Shown piece after piece: positions 5,807 through 12,740 of a DNA stretch of 15,934 nt (position 1 is its first letter; each line of letters begins with the position of its first letter). Source of the stretch: an uncultured Oscillospiraceae bacterium (lineage in GTDB: Bacteria; Bacillota; Clostridia; Oscillospirales; Acutalibacteraceae); assembly GCA_900549945.1 (NCBI GenBank), contig URQJ01000026.1, forward strand, positions 1 through 15,934, read 5' to 3'. The notes beneath the pieces were generated by a model, which did no database searches, was not told where the DNA came from, and worked only from the letters and a program-made list of their open reading frames with translations. The position numbers and the translations under genes were made by a program.

Positions 5807-6667
5807 TTAATATTCGTTCGGCAGCTCGTCGATTTCGTCGCAGCGGAAGACAGGGCCGTCCTTGCAGACATACTTGGAGCCGATGTTGCAGCGGCCGCAC
5901 TTGCCGATGCCGCACTTCATGCGCAGCTCGAGCGTCGTGTAGACCTGCTCCTTCGAAAAGCCCATCTCAATGAGCGACGCGAGACAGAACTTAATCATGA
6001 TCGGGGGGCCGCACAAAAGCGCCGTCTTATTCGTATCGAAGCCGAGCTCCTTGAGGTAAGCGGGCACGAAGCCGACGTGGCCGTCCCAGCCCTCCTGCTC
6101 GCGGTCGATCGTGAGGTATACGTTGACGCCCTCGGTCTTCATCCAAACGTCCTGAATTTCCTTGAGCTGCACGAGGTCGTCTTTCGAGCGGGAGCCGTAC
6201 AGGATGTCGATCGTGCCGTAATCGCTGCGGTTATCGAGCACGTAGTTGATGACCGAACGCAGCGGCGCGAGGCCGATGCCGCCGGCGATGAAGAGCAGGT
6301 TTTTTCCCTTAAGCTCCGTATCCACCGGGAAGTTGTTGCCGTACGGGCCGCGGACGGTGATCTCGTCGCCGACCTCAAGGCTGTGCAGGTAATCGGTGAG
6401 CATACCGCACTTCTTGATGCTGAACTCCTGATATTCCTTGTTCGTCGGCGAGGAGGTGATCGAGAACATACCCTCGCTCACGCCCGGCGCGCAGAGCATC
6501 GCGCACTGGCCGGGCATGTGCTCGAAGAGCTTGCCGCCCTCCGGCGCATTGACGCGGAACGTCTTGACGTCCGGCGTTTCCTCGCGGATATCGGTGATAA
6601 CGCCGACCTGCGGGATCAGGACGTCCTTCACATAATTATCGTGGCAATGGCACGTACATTCACTCAT
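5807..6667 (-). CDS. flxA: FlxA-like FAD/NAD(P)-binding and [2Fe-2S] subunit (NADH input)
   Basis: A 286-residue member of the ferredoxin-NADP reductase superfamily, close in layout to sulfite reductase AsrB and hydrogenase gamma subunits. It has an FAD-binding motif 'F-S-I-T-S-S-P' (68-74), a nucleotide-binding loop 'G-G-I-G-L-A-P-L-R-S' (129-138), 'C-G-P-P-I-M' (219-224) and a C-terminal [2Fe-2S] motif with Cys252, 257, 260 and 268. In Flx complexes this subunit oxidises NADH and passes electrons on through FlxB/C to FlxD. The start ATG overlaps the flxB stop by 4 nt (ATGA), and GGAGG is about 10 nt upstream. The extreme N-terminus is unusually rich in cysteine and histidine (Cys4, Cys6, His7, Cys8, His9). 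Alone it could be read as AsrB; the neighbouring flxBCD and hdrABC decide. Confidence 0.85.
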   Translation of the reverse strand: MSECTCHCHDNYVKDVLIPQVGVITDIREETPDVKTFRVNAPEGGKLFEHMPGQCAMLCAPGVSEGMFSITSSPTNKEYQEFSIKKCGMLTDYLHSLEVGDEITVRGPYGNNFPVDTELKGKNLLFIAGGIGLAPLRSVINYVLDNRSDYGTIDILYGSRSKDDLVQLKEIQDVWMKTEGVNVYLTIDREQEGWDGHVGFVPAYLKELGFDTNKTALLCGPPIMIKFCLASLIEMGFSKEQVYTTLELRMKCGIGKCGRCNIGSKYVCKDGPVFRCDEIDELPNEY

Positions 6668-7704
6668 TGATCGACTGCCTCCTTTTCAAAGGCTTTGATG
6701 ACCTTTACAATATTCAGCGAAGCCGGGCATTTCTCCACGCAGCGGCCGCAGCCGACGCAGGAATACATGCCGTCGTTGTTCGCCGGGAAGTAGACGAGCT
6801 TGTGCATAAAGCGCTGGCGGTAGCGCTGCATCTGGCTCGTTCTGTTATTGCCGTGCGCCATCATCGTAAAGTCCGAATACATGCAGGAGTCCCAGCAGCG
6901 GTAGCGCTGGACGCCGTGGCCGGTATCGTAGTCCTTGATGTCGTAGCACTGGCAGGTGGGGCACACAAAGGTGCATGTACCGCACGCAAGGCACGGCTTA
7001 TAGAGCTTTTCCCAAACGGGAGAGTTGAATTTTTCTTCGGTGGCATTGCCGTCCCAGCCCTCGAGCGAAAGGTTCGTATACGGCAGCTTTTCGACAATCG
7101 CGCGGATCTTCTCCTGCTCGCCTGCGACGGCCTTTTCGTCCTCCGCCCCGGCACTTTCCAGCACCGCGGAGACGGACGCGGTGAGCGCCTCGCCCTTTTC
7201 CGTCACGGGCTTCCAGCAGTAATTCTCGCCGACCGCCCACATCACAACGTCCGCGTCCGGCTCGGCGCAGTCCACGCCGAACACCTTGCAGAAGCAGGTT
7301 TCCTCCGGCTCGTGGCACGCGAGCGCCACGATGGTGCCGTGCTCGCGGCGGGCCTTGTAGAATGTATCGACCGGCTCGGCGAGAAAGACCTTGTCGAGCA
7401 CCTTAATGCCCTGAATGTCGCACGCCTTCATGCCGAACGCCACAAATTTCTGCTCGAGGAGCGCCTGCGGCTCAATCGAGAGCTTCTTCTGCTCTCTCCT
7501 GACCGTGTAAAGCGTTTCGCTCTGCGGGAAGAACATATCCTTTGGAGACTTGACCGTCTTGAGCGTATCGAGATCCGCCTCGGTCCCCTCGGTCCAGACC
7601 GCGAAATTCGTCTGGCCGCTGATGTTCACCGGCAGGTAAAGCGCCTGCTGTGCCGCGATCGCCTTGAAAAGCTCGGGCAGATTACGCTTTGCAATCTTGA
7701 ACAT
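6664..7704 (-). CDS. flxB: FlxB-like 4Fe-4S dicluster protein (AsrA/HydB type)
   Basis: A 346-residue protein with the layout of anaerobic sulfite reductase subunit A and the beta subunit of sulfhydrogenases: an N-terminal region with 'G-M-K-A-C-D-I-Q-G-I' (91-100), a cysteine-rich stretch (C130, C137, C139, C146), then two ferredoxin-type clusters at C238/241/244/248 and C316/319/322/326, with further cysteines C251 and C253 after the first. It should carry electrons from the FlxA flavin. The ATG at 7704 has AAGGAG 8 nt upstream; it is 3 nt after flxC and overlaps flxA by 4 nt. In isolation AsrA would be an alternative, but no sulfite reductase catalytic subunit (AsrC) is present here. Confidence 0.82.
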   Translation of the reverse strand: MFKIAKRNLPELFKAIAAQQALYLPVNISGQTNFAVWTEGTEADLDTLKTVKSPKDMFFPQSETLYTVRREQKKLSIEPQALLEQKFVAFGMKACDIQGIKVLDKVFLAEPVDTFYKARREHGTIVALACHEPEETCFCKVFGVDCAEPDADVVMWAVGENYCWKPVTEKGEALTASVSAVLESAGAEDEKAVAGEQEKIRAIVEKLPYTNLSLEGWDGNATEEKFNSPVWEKLYKPCLACGTCTFVCPTCQCYDIKDYDTGHGVQRYRCWDSCMYSDFTMMAHGNNRTSQMQRYRQRFMHKLVYFPANNDGMYSCVGCGRCVEKCPASLNIVKVIKAFEKEAVDQ

Positions 7705-7707
7705 GGC

Positions 7708-8685
7708 TTATCTCCTTCCCCCGGTGACACCCGGCTCGACGTCGCCGAACGTGAAGCTCGTCAGCGGACCCTTCGACTCCGCATCGGCGCCGGCCTGATA
7801 TTCGCCGTAAAATTCGTCTATATCCTTGATAAACTTGCGGTTGAACAGGTGCAGCGGAATGCCCTGCGGACATACGCGGCTGCATTCGCCGCAGTCTGTG
7901 CAGCGGCCCGCCACATGGAACGCGCGGATGATGTGGAACATCTTCTCCTCGAAGGAGTCGACGTTCGCCTTCTGCGCGCTGTCGAACTTTGTGCTGTCGA
8001 ACACGCACTTGCGGCAGCTGCACGCCGGGCACACGTTGCGGCAGGCGTTGCAGCGGATGCACTTACTCAGCTCGGACTGGAAGTATGCAAACTTTTCCTC
8101 CGGGCTCATCGCCTCGATCTTCTCGACCTCCGCGAAGCGGTCCGCATCCTTCGTATCGGTGCTTTCGCCGAGCAGCTCGTCGTAGACCATGTGGTCCTTG
8201 CCCTTGCAGACGTGGCAGCGCTCGAGCATCGCGTCCTTGTACGGTACGGTCTTTTCGCCGTAGAGCGTCTCCGCGGTCAGCGTATCGGCGGGGCCGTCGT
8301 ACTCTGCGCCGCGGATATTGAGGATACCCTTGACGCCCTGCGCCTTGATCTTCTCGACGTCGAGCTTGCCCTTGCAGCCGATGCCGATGATGTAGGCCTT
8401 TTCGCGGTCCACGCGGTTTTCCTTGATGAGCTGGTTGAAGCTGTATGTATCGCACGGCTTCAGAAAGACGAGCGTCTTACCCTCGAGCTTCGAGCCCTCG
8501 ATCATGTACTTGCTCAGGTTCGCGCCGCAGAAACCGTTGTACACGAAATTCGCTTCCAGATCCTCCGCCGTCTCAAAGTAGGAGGGCTCCGGATTGTACG
8601 GCAGGTCGCCGATCCTCCAGCCGAGGACTCGAACGACGGTTCCATCCGCCAGAAGCTCTTTTGCGCGGTTGATTATTTCCTGCAT
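7708..8685 (-). CDS. flxC: FlxC-like iron-sulfur subunit
   Basis: A 325-residue protein resembling the coenzyme F420-reducing hydrogenase beta/FlxC group in its N-terminal half ('F-L-K-P-C-D-T' at 74-80, 'I-G-C-K-G' at 102-106, C-x-x-C at 157-160). Two ferredoxin-type clusters follow: C209/212/215/219 with an unusual extra C222-S-C224 and C227, and C262/265/268/272. It completes the electron path from FlxA to FlxD. Its ATG at 8685 lies inside the end of flxD (13-nt overlap) with GGAGG 7 nt upstream, so translation is coupled. The exact subfamily is less certain than that of its neighbours and rests largely on position. Confidence 0.75.
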   Translation of the reverse strand: MQEIINRAKELLADGTVVRVLGWRIGDLPYNPEPSYFETAEDLEANFVYNGFCGANLSKYMIEGSKLEGKTLVFLKPCDTYSFNQLIKENRVDREKAYIIGIGCKGKLDVEKIKAQGVKGILNIRGAEYDGPADTLTAETLYGEKTVPYKDAMLERCHVCKGKDHMVYDELLGESTDTKDADRFAEVEKIEAMSPEEKFAYFQSELSKCIRCNACRNVCPACSCRKCVFDSTKFDSAQKANVDSFEEKMFHIIRAFHVAGRCTDCGECSRVCPQGIPLHLFNRKFIKDIDEFYGEYQAGADAESKGPLTSFTFGDVEPGVTGGRR

Positions 8686-9116
8686 CTCAAATCCTCCAGT
8701 CTGACGTTTTTGCCGAGCGAGGTGATCTTCTCCACAAACTCGTTCATGGTCTGGGAGAACTTCACGCCCTCAGCCGCCGAGACCCATTCCACGCGGGTGC
8801 GGCCGTGCTCCACGCCGATGTAATCGAGCATGGAGAAGAGCAGCGCCATTCTTCTTCTCGCGTAGTAGTTGCCCGTGCTGTAGTGGCAGTCGCCCGGGTG
8901 GCAGCCGCACAGGATCACGCCGTCCGCGCCCTTTTCAAAGGCACGCAGGATGAACATGGGGTTCACGCGGCAGGAGCACGGCACGCGGATGATCTTGACG
9001 TCCGCCGGGTAGGTGAGGCGGCTGCTGCCCGCGAGATCCGCGCCGGCGTAGCTGCACCAGTTGCAGCAGAAGGCCACGATCTTCGGCTTGAATTCTTCGT
9101 TCGCTGTTATCGACAT
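8673..9116 (-). CDS. flxD: FlxD / MvhD-like [2Fe-2S] adaptor subunit to HdrA
   Basis: A 147-residue protein of the MvhD family: 'C-C-N-W-C-S-Y-A-G-A-D' (17-27), 'R-V-P-C-S-C-R' (44-50) and 'L-C-G-C-H-P-G-D-C-H' (69-78) supply the conserved cysteines of its [2Fe-2S] cluster. In methanogens MvhD bridges the hydrogenase to HdrA; in FlxABCD-HdrABC the equivalent FlxD bridges the NADH-oxidising part to HdrA. It overlaps hdrA by 10 nt and flxC by 13 nt, suggesting tight stoichiometry. ATG at 9116 has GGAGG about 10 nt upstream, within the end of hdrA. Confidence 0.92.
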   Translation of the reverse strand: MSITANEEFKPKIVAFCCNWCSYAGADLAGSSRLTYPADVKIIRVPCSCRVNPMFILRAFEKGADGVILCGCHPGDCHYSTGNYYARRRMALLFSMLDYIGVEHGRTRVEWVSAAEGVKFSQTMNEFVEKITSLGKNVRLEDLRCRK

Positions 9117-11095
9117 ATTGCATCCACCTCCGCAAGAATCTGTCTGTTCGAGAAGCCCTGCAGATCCATCGCGCCGGACGGGCAGGTGACGGTGCAGGCG
9201 CCGCAGCCCTGGCAGAGCGCGTTGTTCACGACCGCGATGCGGCGCTCCTCGCGGATGCCGTGGTCGTTGATGAGCTTCGTCTCATAGCTGATCGCGCCGT
9301 AGGGGCACACGTTCGCGCACTGCGAACAGCCGTTGCACAGCAGCTCGTCGGACTTCGCGGTGCACGGGTTCGTCATCAGCTTATCCTTGGCGAGCAGACC
9401 GATGGCCTTGACCGCCGCGGCGCCGGCCTGCGCGACCGTCTCCGGAATATCCTTCGGGCCCTGACACACGCCGGAAAGGAACACGCCGGCCGTGGGCGAC
9501 TCGACCGGGCGGAGCTTCGCATGCGCCTCGGTGAGGAAGTTGTTCGTATCGATGCTGGCGGTGAGCATCGTCGCAAGGCCGCGGACCGACGGGTCCGGCT
9601 CAATGGCGGTTGCGAGGACGACCATGTCCGCCTCCATGAGAATCTGCTTGTTGTCGATCAGGTCGACGCCCTGCACGAGGAGCTGGCCGTTCGGCTGCGG
9701 GGCAACCTTGCCGACCTGACCCTTCACGTAGTTGACGCCGTAATCCTCGACCGCGCGGCGGTAGAATTCATCGAAATTCTTGCCGGGTGTGCGCACGTCG
9801 ATGTAGAACACCGTCACGTTTACGTCCGGGTACTTGTCGCGGATCAGCATCGCGTGCTTCGCGGTGTACATGCAGCAGATCTTCGAGCAGTAGCTCTTGC
9901 CGCGGTTGTCGGAACAGCGGCTGCCGACGCACTGGATGAACACCATGTTCTTCGGCGGCTTGCCGTCGGAAAGGCGCTCCAGATGGCCCTTCGTGGGGCC
10001 TGCGGCGTTCATAATGCGCTCGAGCTCGAGCGACGTGACGACGTCCTTGCTCTGGCTGTACGCGTATTCGTCGTATTTATCGAGCTTAATCGTATCGAAG
10101 CCGGTCGCGACGACGATCGCGCCGTACTTCTCGGTGATGATCTCATCCTTCTGGGTGTAATCAATCGCACCCGCCTGACAGACCTTTTCGCACAGGCCGC
10201 ACTTGCCGGTCTTAAACTTGATGCAGTGCTCGCGGTCGATAACCGGTACGTTCGGGATCGCCTGCGCAAACGGCGTGTAGATGGCGCTTCTCGTGCCCAG
10301 CCCGCGGTTGAACTCGCTGGGCGTTTTCTTCGAGGGGCACTTCTCCTGACACAGGCCGCAGCCGGTGCATTTCGTCATATCGACGCTTCTCGCCTTCTTG
10401 CGGATGTCGACCGTGAAATCGCCTACGAAGCCGGAAACCTTTTCGACCTCGCTGTAGGTGTAGATGTTGATTTTCTCGTGCGCGGAAGCCTCCACCATCT
10501 TCGGCGTGAGGATGCACGCGGAGCAGTCGAGCGTCGGGAACGTCTTGTCGAGCTGAGACATTCTGCCGCCGATGCTCGGCGTCTTTTCGACGATGTCGAC
10601 CTCATAGCCCGCGTCCGCAATATCGAGCGCGGTCTGGATGCCGGCGATGCCGCCGCCGATGACGAGCGCGCGCTTCGTGACGCGGCTTTCACCCGCGACG
10701 AGCGGCGCGTCGAGGTTGACCTTCGCGATCGCTGCGCGCGCGAGGATCACGGCCTTTTCGGTGGCCTCCTCGATATTCTTGTGAATCCACGAGCAGTGCT
10801 CGCGGATGTTGGCGATTTCCACCATGTAGGGGTTGAGGCCAGCCTTTTCGGCGGCCTTGCGGAAGGTCGTCTCATGCATGCGCGGCGAGCAGGAACACAC
10901 CACGATGCCGGTCAGGTGCTTTTCGTGGATCGCCGCGGCGATCTTCGCCTGGCCGACCTCCGAGCACATATACTGGTAATCCTCCGCGTGCACGACGCCC
11001 GGCTCAAGGCGGGCCATCTCCACGACCTTCTTCACGTCGACCGTGGCCGCGATGTTGCTGCCGCAGTGGCAGACAAAAACTCCTATTCTTTGCAC
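9107..11095 (-). CDS. hdrA: Heterodisulfide reductase subunit A-like bifurcating flavoprotein (HdrA)
   Basis: A 662-residue protein with the full HdrA architecture. The N-terminal domain has 'V-C-H-C-G' at residue 8, Cys44 and C67-S-C69. The FAD motif is 'V-I-G-G-G-I-A-G' (145-152). An inserted ferredoxin domain has C243/246/249/253 and C291/299/302/306. The cysteine-rich HdrA/QmoA block (C389, C394, C403, C407, C408) follows, and a C-terminal two-cluster ferredoxin domain has C587/590/593/597 and C628/631/634/638. HdrA is the flavin-based bifurcation centre: electrons from NADH via FlxD are split between ferredoxin and HdrBC. The start is GTG at 11095, with a perfect AGGAGG at 11103-11108 and 4 nt after the hdrC stop. 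It is not selenocysteine-containing as far as seen. Confidence 0.93.
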   Translation of the reverse strand: MQRIGVFVCHCGSNIAATVDVKKVVEMARLEPGVVHAEDYQYMCSEVGQAKIAAAIHEKHLTGIVVCSCSPRMHETTFRKAAEKAGLNPYMVEIANIREHCSWIHKNIEEATEKAVILARAAIAKVNLDAPLVAGESRVTKRALVIGGGIAGIQTALDIADAGYEVDIVEKTPSIGGRMSQLDKTFPTLDCSACILTPKMVEASAHEKINIYTYSEVEKVSGFVGDFTVDIRKKARSVDMTKCTGCGLCQEKCPSKKTPSEFNRGLGTRSAIYTPFAQAIPNVPVIDREHCIKFKTGKCGLCEKVCQAGAIDYTQKDEIITEKYGAIVVATGFDTIKLDKYDEYAYSQSKDVVTSLELERIMNAAGPTKGHLERLSDGKPPKNMVFIQCVGSRCSDNRGKSYCSKICCMYTAKHAMLIRDKYPDVNVTVFYIDVRTPGKNFDEFYRRAVEDYGVNYVKGQVGKVAPQPNGQLLVQGVDLIDNKQILMEADMVVLATAIEPDPSVRGLATMLTASIDTNNFLTEAHAKLRPVESPTAGVFLSGVCQGPKDIPETVAQAGAAAVKAIGLLAKDKLMTNPCTAKSDELLCNGCSQCANVCPYGAISYETKLINDHGIREERRIAVVNNALCQGCGACTVTCPSGAMDLQGFSNRQILAEVDAICR

Positions 11096-11099
11096 GCTA

Positions 11100-11489
11100 T
11101 CACCTCCTGTATCTTCTGAACGCGCTGACTAAGAGCTGCTGCGGGAGGTCCGGATCGAGAAGCTCCGGAACCTCGTCGGGCGAGAGGTAGGTCTCGCCGC
11201 GCTGGCGCACCACGAGCTGCCGCGCCGCGTCGATGAGCTTGCCGGGCTTTACATCGCGCGGACAGCGCTCCACGCACGCGAAGCAGGAAAGGCACTTCCA
11301 GAGCGATTCCGACTTCATAAGCGCTTCGATCTCATCGTTCAGCACATACGAGACGAACTGGTGCGGCTTGATGTCCATTTCATTGAACGACGGGCAGGAA
11401 GCGGAGCACTTGCCGCACTTCATGCACTTATACGGGTTGACGCCGCTGATCTCGCGGATCTCCTGCGCCTGTTTCTTTGCGTTGTTCAC
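11100..11489 (-). CDS. hdrC: Heterodisulfide reductase subunit C-like [4Fe-4S] protein (HdrC)
   Basis: A 129-residue two-cluster ferredoxin-like protein with C22/25/28/32 and C66/69/72/76, each ending in C-P, plus the HdrC-type linker 'I-K-P-H-Q-F-V-S' between them. It conducts electrons between HdrA and HdrB. I place the start at GTG 11489, which overlaps the hdrB stop by 4 nt (GTGA) and has GGAGGAGG about 10 nt upstream. The open frame continues upstream to 11711, but that part is an alternate-frame read of hdrB with arginine/glycine-rich, unstructured content. Confidence 0.9.
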   Translation of the reverse strand: MNNAKKQAQEIREISGVNPYKCMKCGKCSASCPSFNEMDIKPHQFVSYVLNDEIEALMKSESLWKCLSCFACVERCPRDVKPGKLIDAARQLVVRQRGETYLSPDEVPELLDPDLPQQLLVSAFRRYRR

Positions 11490-12283
11490 TTCGTTGCCGC
11501 CTCCTCCTTGACGCCGAGCGCCTCCGCGAGAAGCTCGGTGAAATAGTAGACCGGGATGGCCCCGCTGCCGCTCTTGTTGAGGTTGTACATGCAGAGCGGA
11601 CATGCCGTGATGAGCATCTCCGCCCCCATGCCGGCCGCGCTCTCCATGACCGTCGCGCTCATGCGCTTCGACATATCCTTTTCCTTGAGGGAGATATAGC
11701 CGCCGCAGCATTCGTTGCGGTAGGGGTAAACGACCGGCTCGGCGCCGATGGCGCGGATGAAATCCTCGATAATCGTGGGATTCTCCGGGTCGTCAAACTC
11801 GAGGAGCTTGCCGGGGCGCAGAAGCAGGCAGCCGTAATAGGCGCCGATCTTCCTGCCCTTCAGGGGGTTCGTGACCTTCTTCTTGAGTTCGTCGAAGCCG
11901 ACCCGGTCGCGCAGTACCTCCAAGAAATGCAGCACGTTGGTCTCGCCCGCATAGGGCTCGCCGAGCTGCATGTAGTTGTTGGCCCTCGTGCGGATATCCT
12001 CCACATTCTTCATGTCATCGTTGACGCGCTTGATGACGTGATGACATGCGGAGCAGAGCGTCACGAGATCCTGCCCTTTCTCCTTCGCCTCATTCAGAGC
12101 GCGCACCGAAGAAAGCTTTGTCGCGATCTCATCGGAGCCGAGCGGGTAAACACCGCCGCAGCACTGCCAGTTTTCGATCTCTTCAAGCTCGAATCCCAGC
12201 GCCTTTGCAGAAGCTCTGGCATAGGCGTCGAGATCCTTTGCCTTCGTCTTCAGGGTGCACCCCGGATAATAGCTGTACTTCAT
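11486..12283 (-). CDS. hdrB: Heterodisulfide reductase subunit B-like protein with two CCG domains (HdrB)
   Basis: A 265-residue protein with both cysteine-rich CCG modules intact: C9, C41-C42, C77-x-x-C80, and C152, C192-C193, C228-x-x-C231. In methanogens these bind two non-cubane [4Fe-4S] clusters that reduce CoM-S-S-CoB. That disulfide is not expected in a Clostridium-type host, so the acceptor here must be something else. Position suggests the FrdAB fumarate reductase, either directly or through an unknown thiol/disulfide. ATG at 12283 gives the typical start M-K-Y-x-Y-Y-P-G-C, with CAGGAG 5 nt upstream; an in-frame ATG at 12298 abuts AAAGG without spacing. First gene of the operon. Confidence 0.9.
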   Translation of the reverse strand: MKYSYYPGCTLKTKAKDLDAYARASAKALGFELEEIENWQCCGGVYPLGSDEIATKLSSVRALNEAKEKGQDLVTLCSACHHVIKRVNDDMKNVEDIRTRANNYMQLGEPYAGETNVLHFLEVLRDRVGFDELKKKVTNPLKGRKIGAYYGCLLLRPGKLLEFDDPENPTIIEDFIRAIGAEPVVYPYRNECCGGYISLKEKDMSKRMSATVMESAAGMGAEMLITACPLCMYNLNKSGSGAIPVYYFTELLAEALGVKEEAATK

Positions 12284-12484
12284 AGCTACTCCTGTCATCC
12301 TTTCTATAATTTATTTTGGATAATTGAATCTGCCGTGTGGCTGCACCGGTTTTTTGCGCTGCGCCGCGGCGGCGCGCCTTCGGAAAACCCGCGCCGAAAG
12401 CTCCGTTTTATGTAAACATCCTGCCGCAGGGCATGCGCCGACGCCCGGATGCGCGGTTTTTGCCGCCATCCGAAAAACTCGGTT
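12284..12484 (-). promoter_or_regulatory. Structured 5' leader of the hdr-flx-frd-fum operon
   Basis: About 200 nt separate the predicted transcription start (near 12484) from the hdrB start codon, long for this compact operon. The clearest element is a hairpin on the transcript: CGGATG (12467-12472) pairs with CATCCG (12446-12451), continued inward by GCGG/CCGC around an A5 loop with one bulged base. There is no T-run after it, so it is not a terminator. I could not match the leader to a known riboswitch. Confidence 0.45.
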
Positions 12485-12490
12485 CAATAA

Positions 12491-12519
12491 ATTTTATCAT
12501 ATCGATATTCTTTTATCAA
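12491..12519 (-). promoter_or_regulatory. Sigma-A promoter of the hdr-flx-frd-fum operon
   Basis: On the minus strand TTGATA (12514-12519) and TAAAAT (12491-12496) are spaced by 17 nt in an AT-rich island within GC-rich DNA. The spacer holds a perfect 10-bp palindrome, ATATCGATAT (12499-12508), which could be an operator core. No Rex-type or other familiar redox operator is recognised. Confidence 0.7.
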
Positions 12520-12616
12520 GCATTTTCGCGATTTTTCCGGATGAAAATATAGGATTTTCAGGAACGCTTTTTCTGCAATTTGGAACAACACGCGGCTTTC
12601 GCCCCGAATTGCGCCG

Positions 12617-12657
12617 AAAAAGCCGCCCGAAAAAGCATCGGTGCCTTCCGGGCGGCT
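12617..12657 (-). terminator. Rho-independent terminator of the two-component operon
   Basis: AGCCGCCCG (12621-12629) pairs perfectly with CGGGCGGCT (12649-12657). On the minus strand the stem is followed by a T-run (12617-12620 and the adjoining stem base). It lies downstream of the histidine kinase stop at 12741 and separates that operon from the hdrB promoter. The rest of 12520-12740 shows no gene. Confidence 0.85.
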
Positions 12658-12740
12658 CAAAACGGCCTGAAAACGCTGTGCATCAGGAACGCACGGCAAC
12701 ATTTTGACGCAGAAAAGCGGTGCGGGAAGCGCCGTGCCGG

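Noticed and set aside
2489..6670. A 1393-codon open frame on the plus strand
   Set aside because: It lies antisense to fumA, frdA, frdB and flxA, all of which have clear family motifs and ribosome binding sites. Its translation is arginine/alanine/aspartate-rich with no domain, as expected when codons whose complements give stops are rare in GC-rich genes.
5807..7704. Anaerobic sulfite reductase AsrAB
   Set aside because: FlxA and FlxB resemble AsrB and AsrA, but no siroheme-binding AsrC follows, and flxC, flxD and hdrABC adjoin, which defines the Flx-Hdr arrangement.
6667..8823. A 718-codon open frame on the plus strand
   Set aside because: Antisense shadow of flxB and flxC, with low-complexity content and no recognisable motif.
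9260..11119. A 619-codon open frame on the plus strand
   Set aside because: Antisense shadow of hdrA, whose cluster and FAD motifs are intact on the other strand.
11490..11711. N-terminal extension of hdrC
   Set aside because: It overlaps hdrB in another frame and encodes a Gly/Arg/His-rich stretch unlike HdrC; the GTG at 11489 has a good ribosome binding site.
12446..12472. Terminator or riboswitch in the hdrB leader
   Set aside because: The hairpin has no T-run after it, and I could not match the leader to any riboswitch consensus, so I report only a structured leader.
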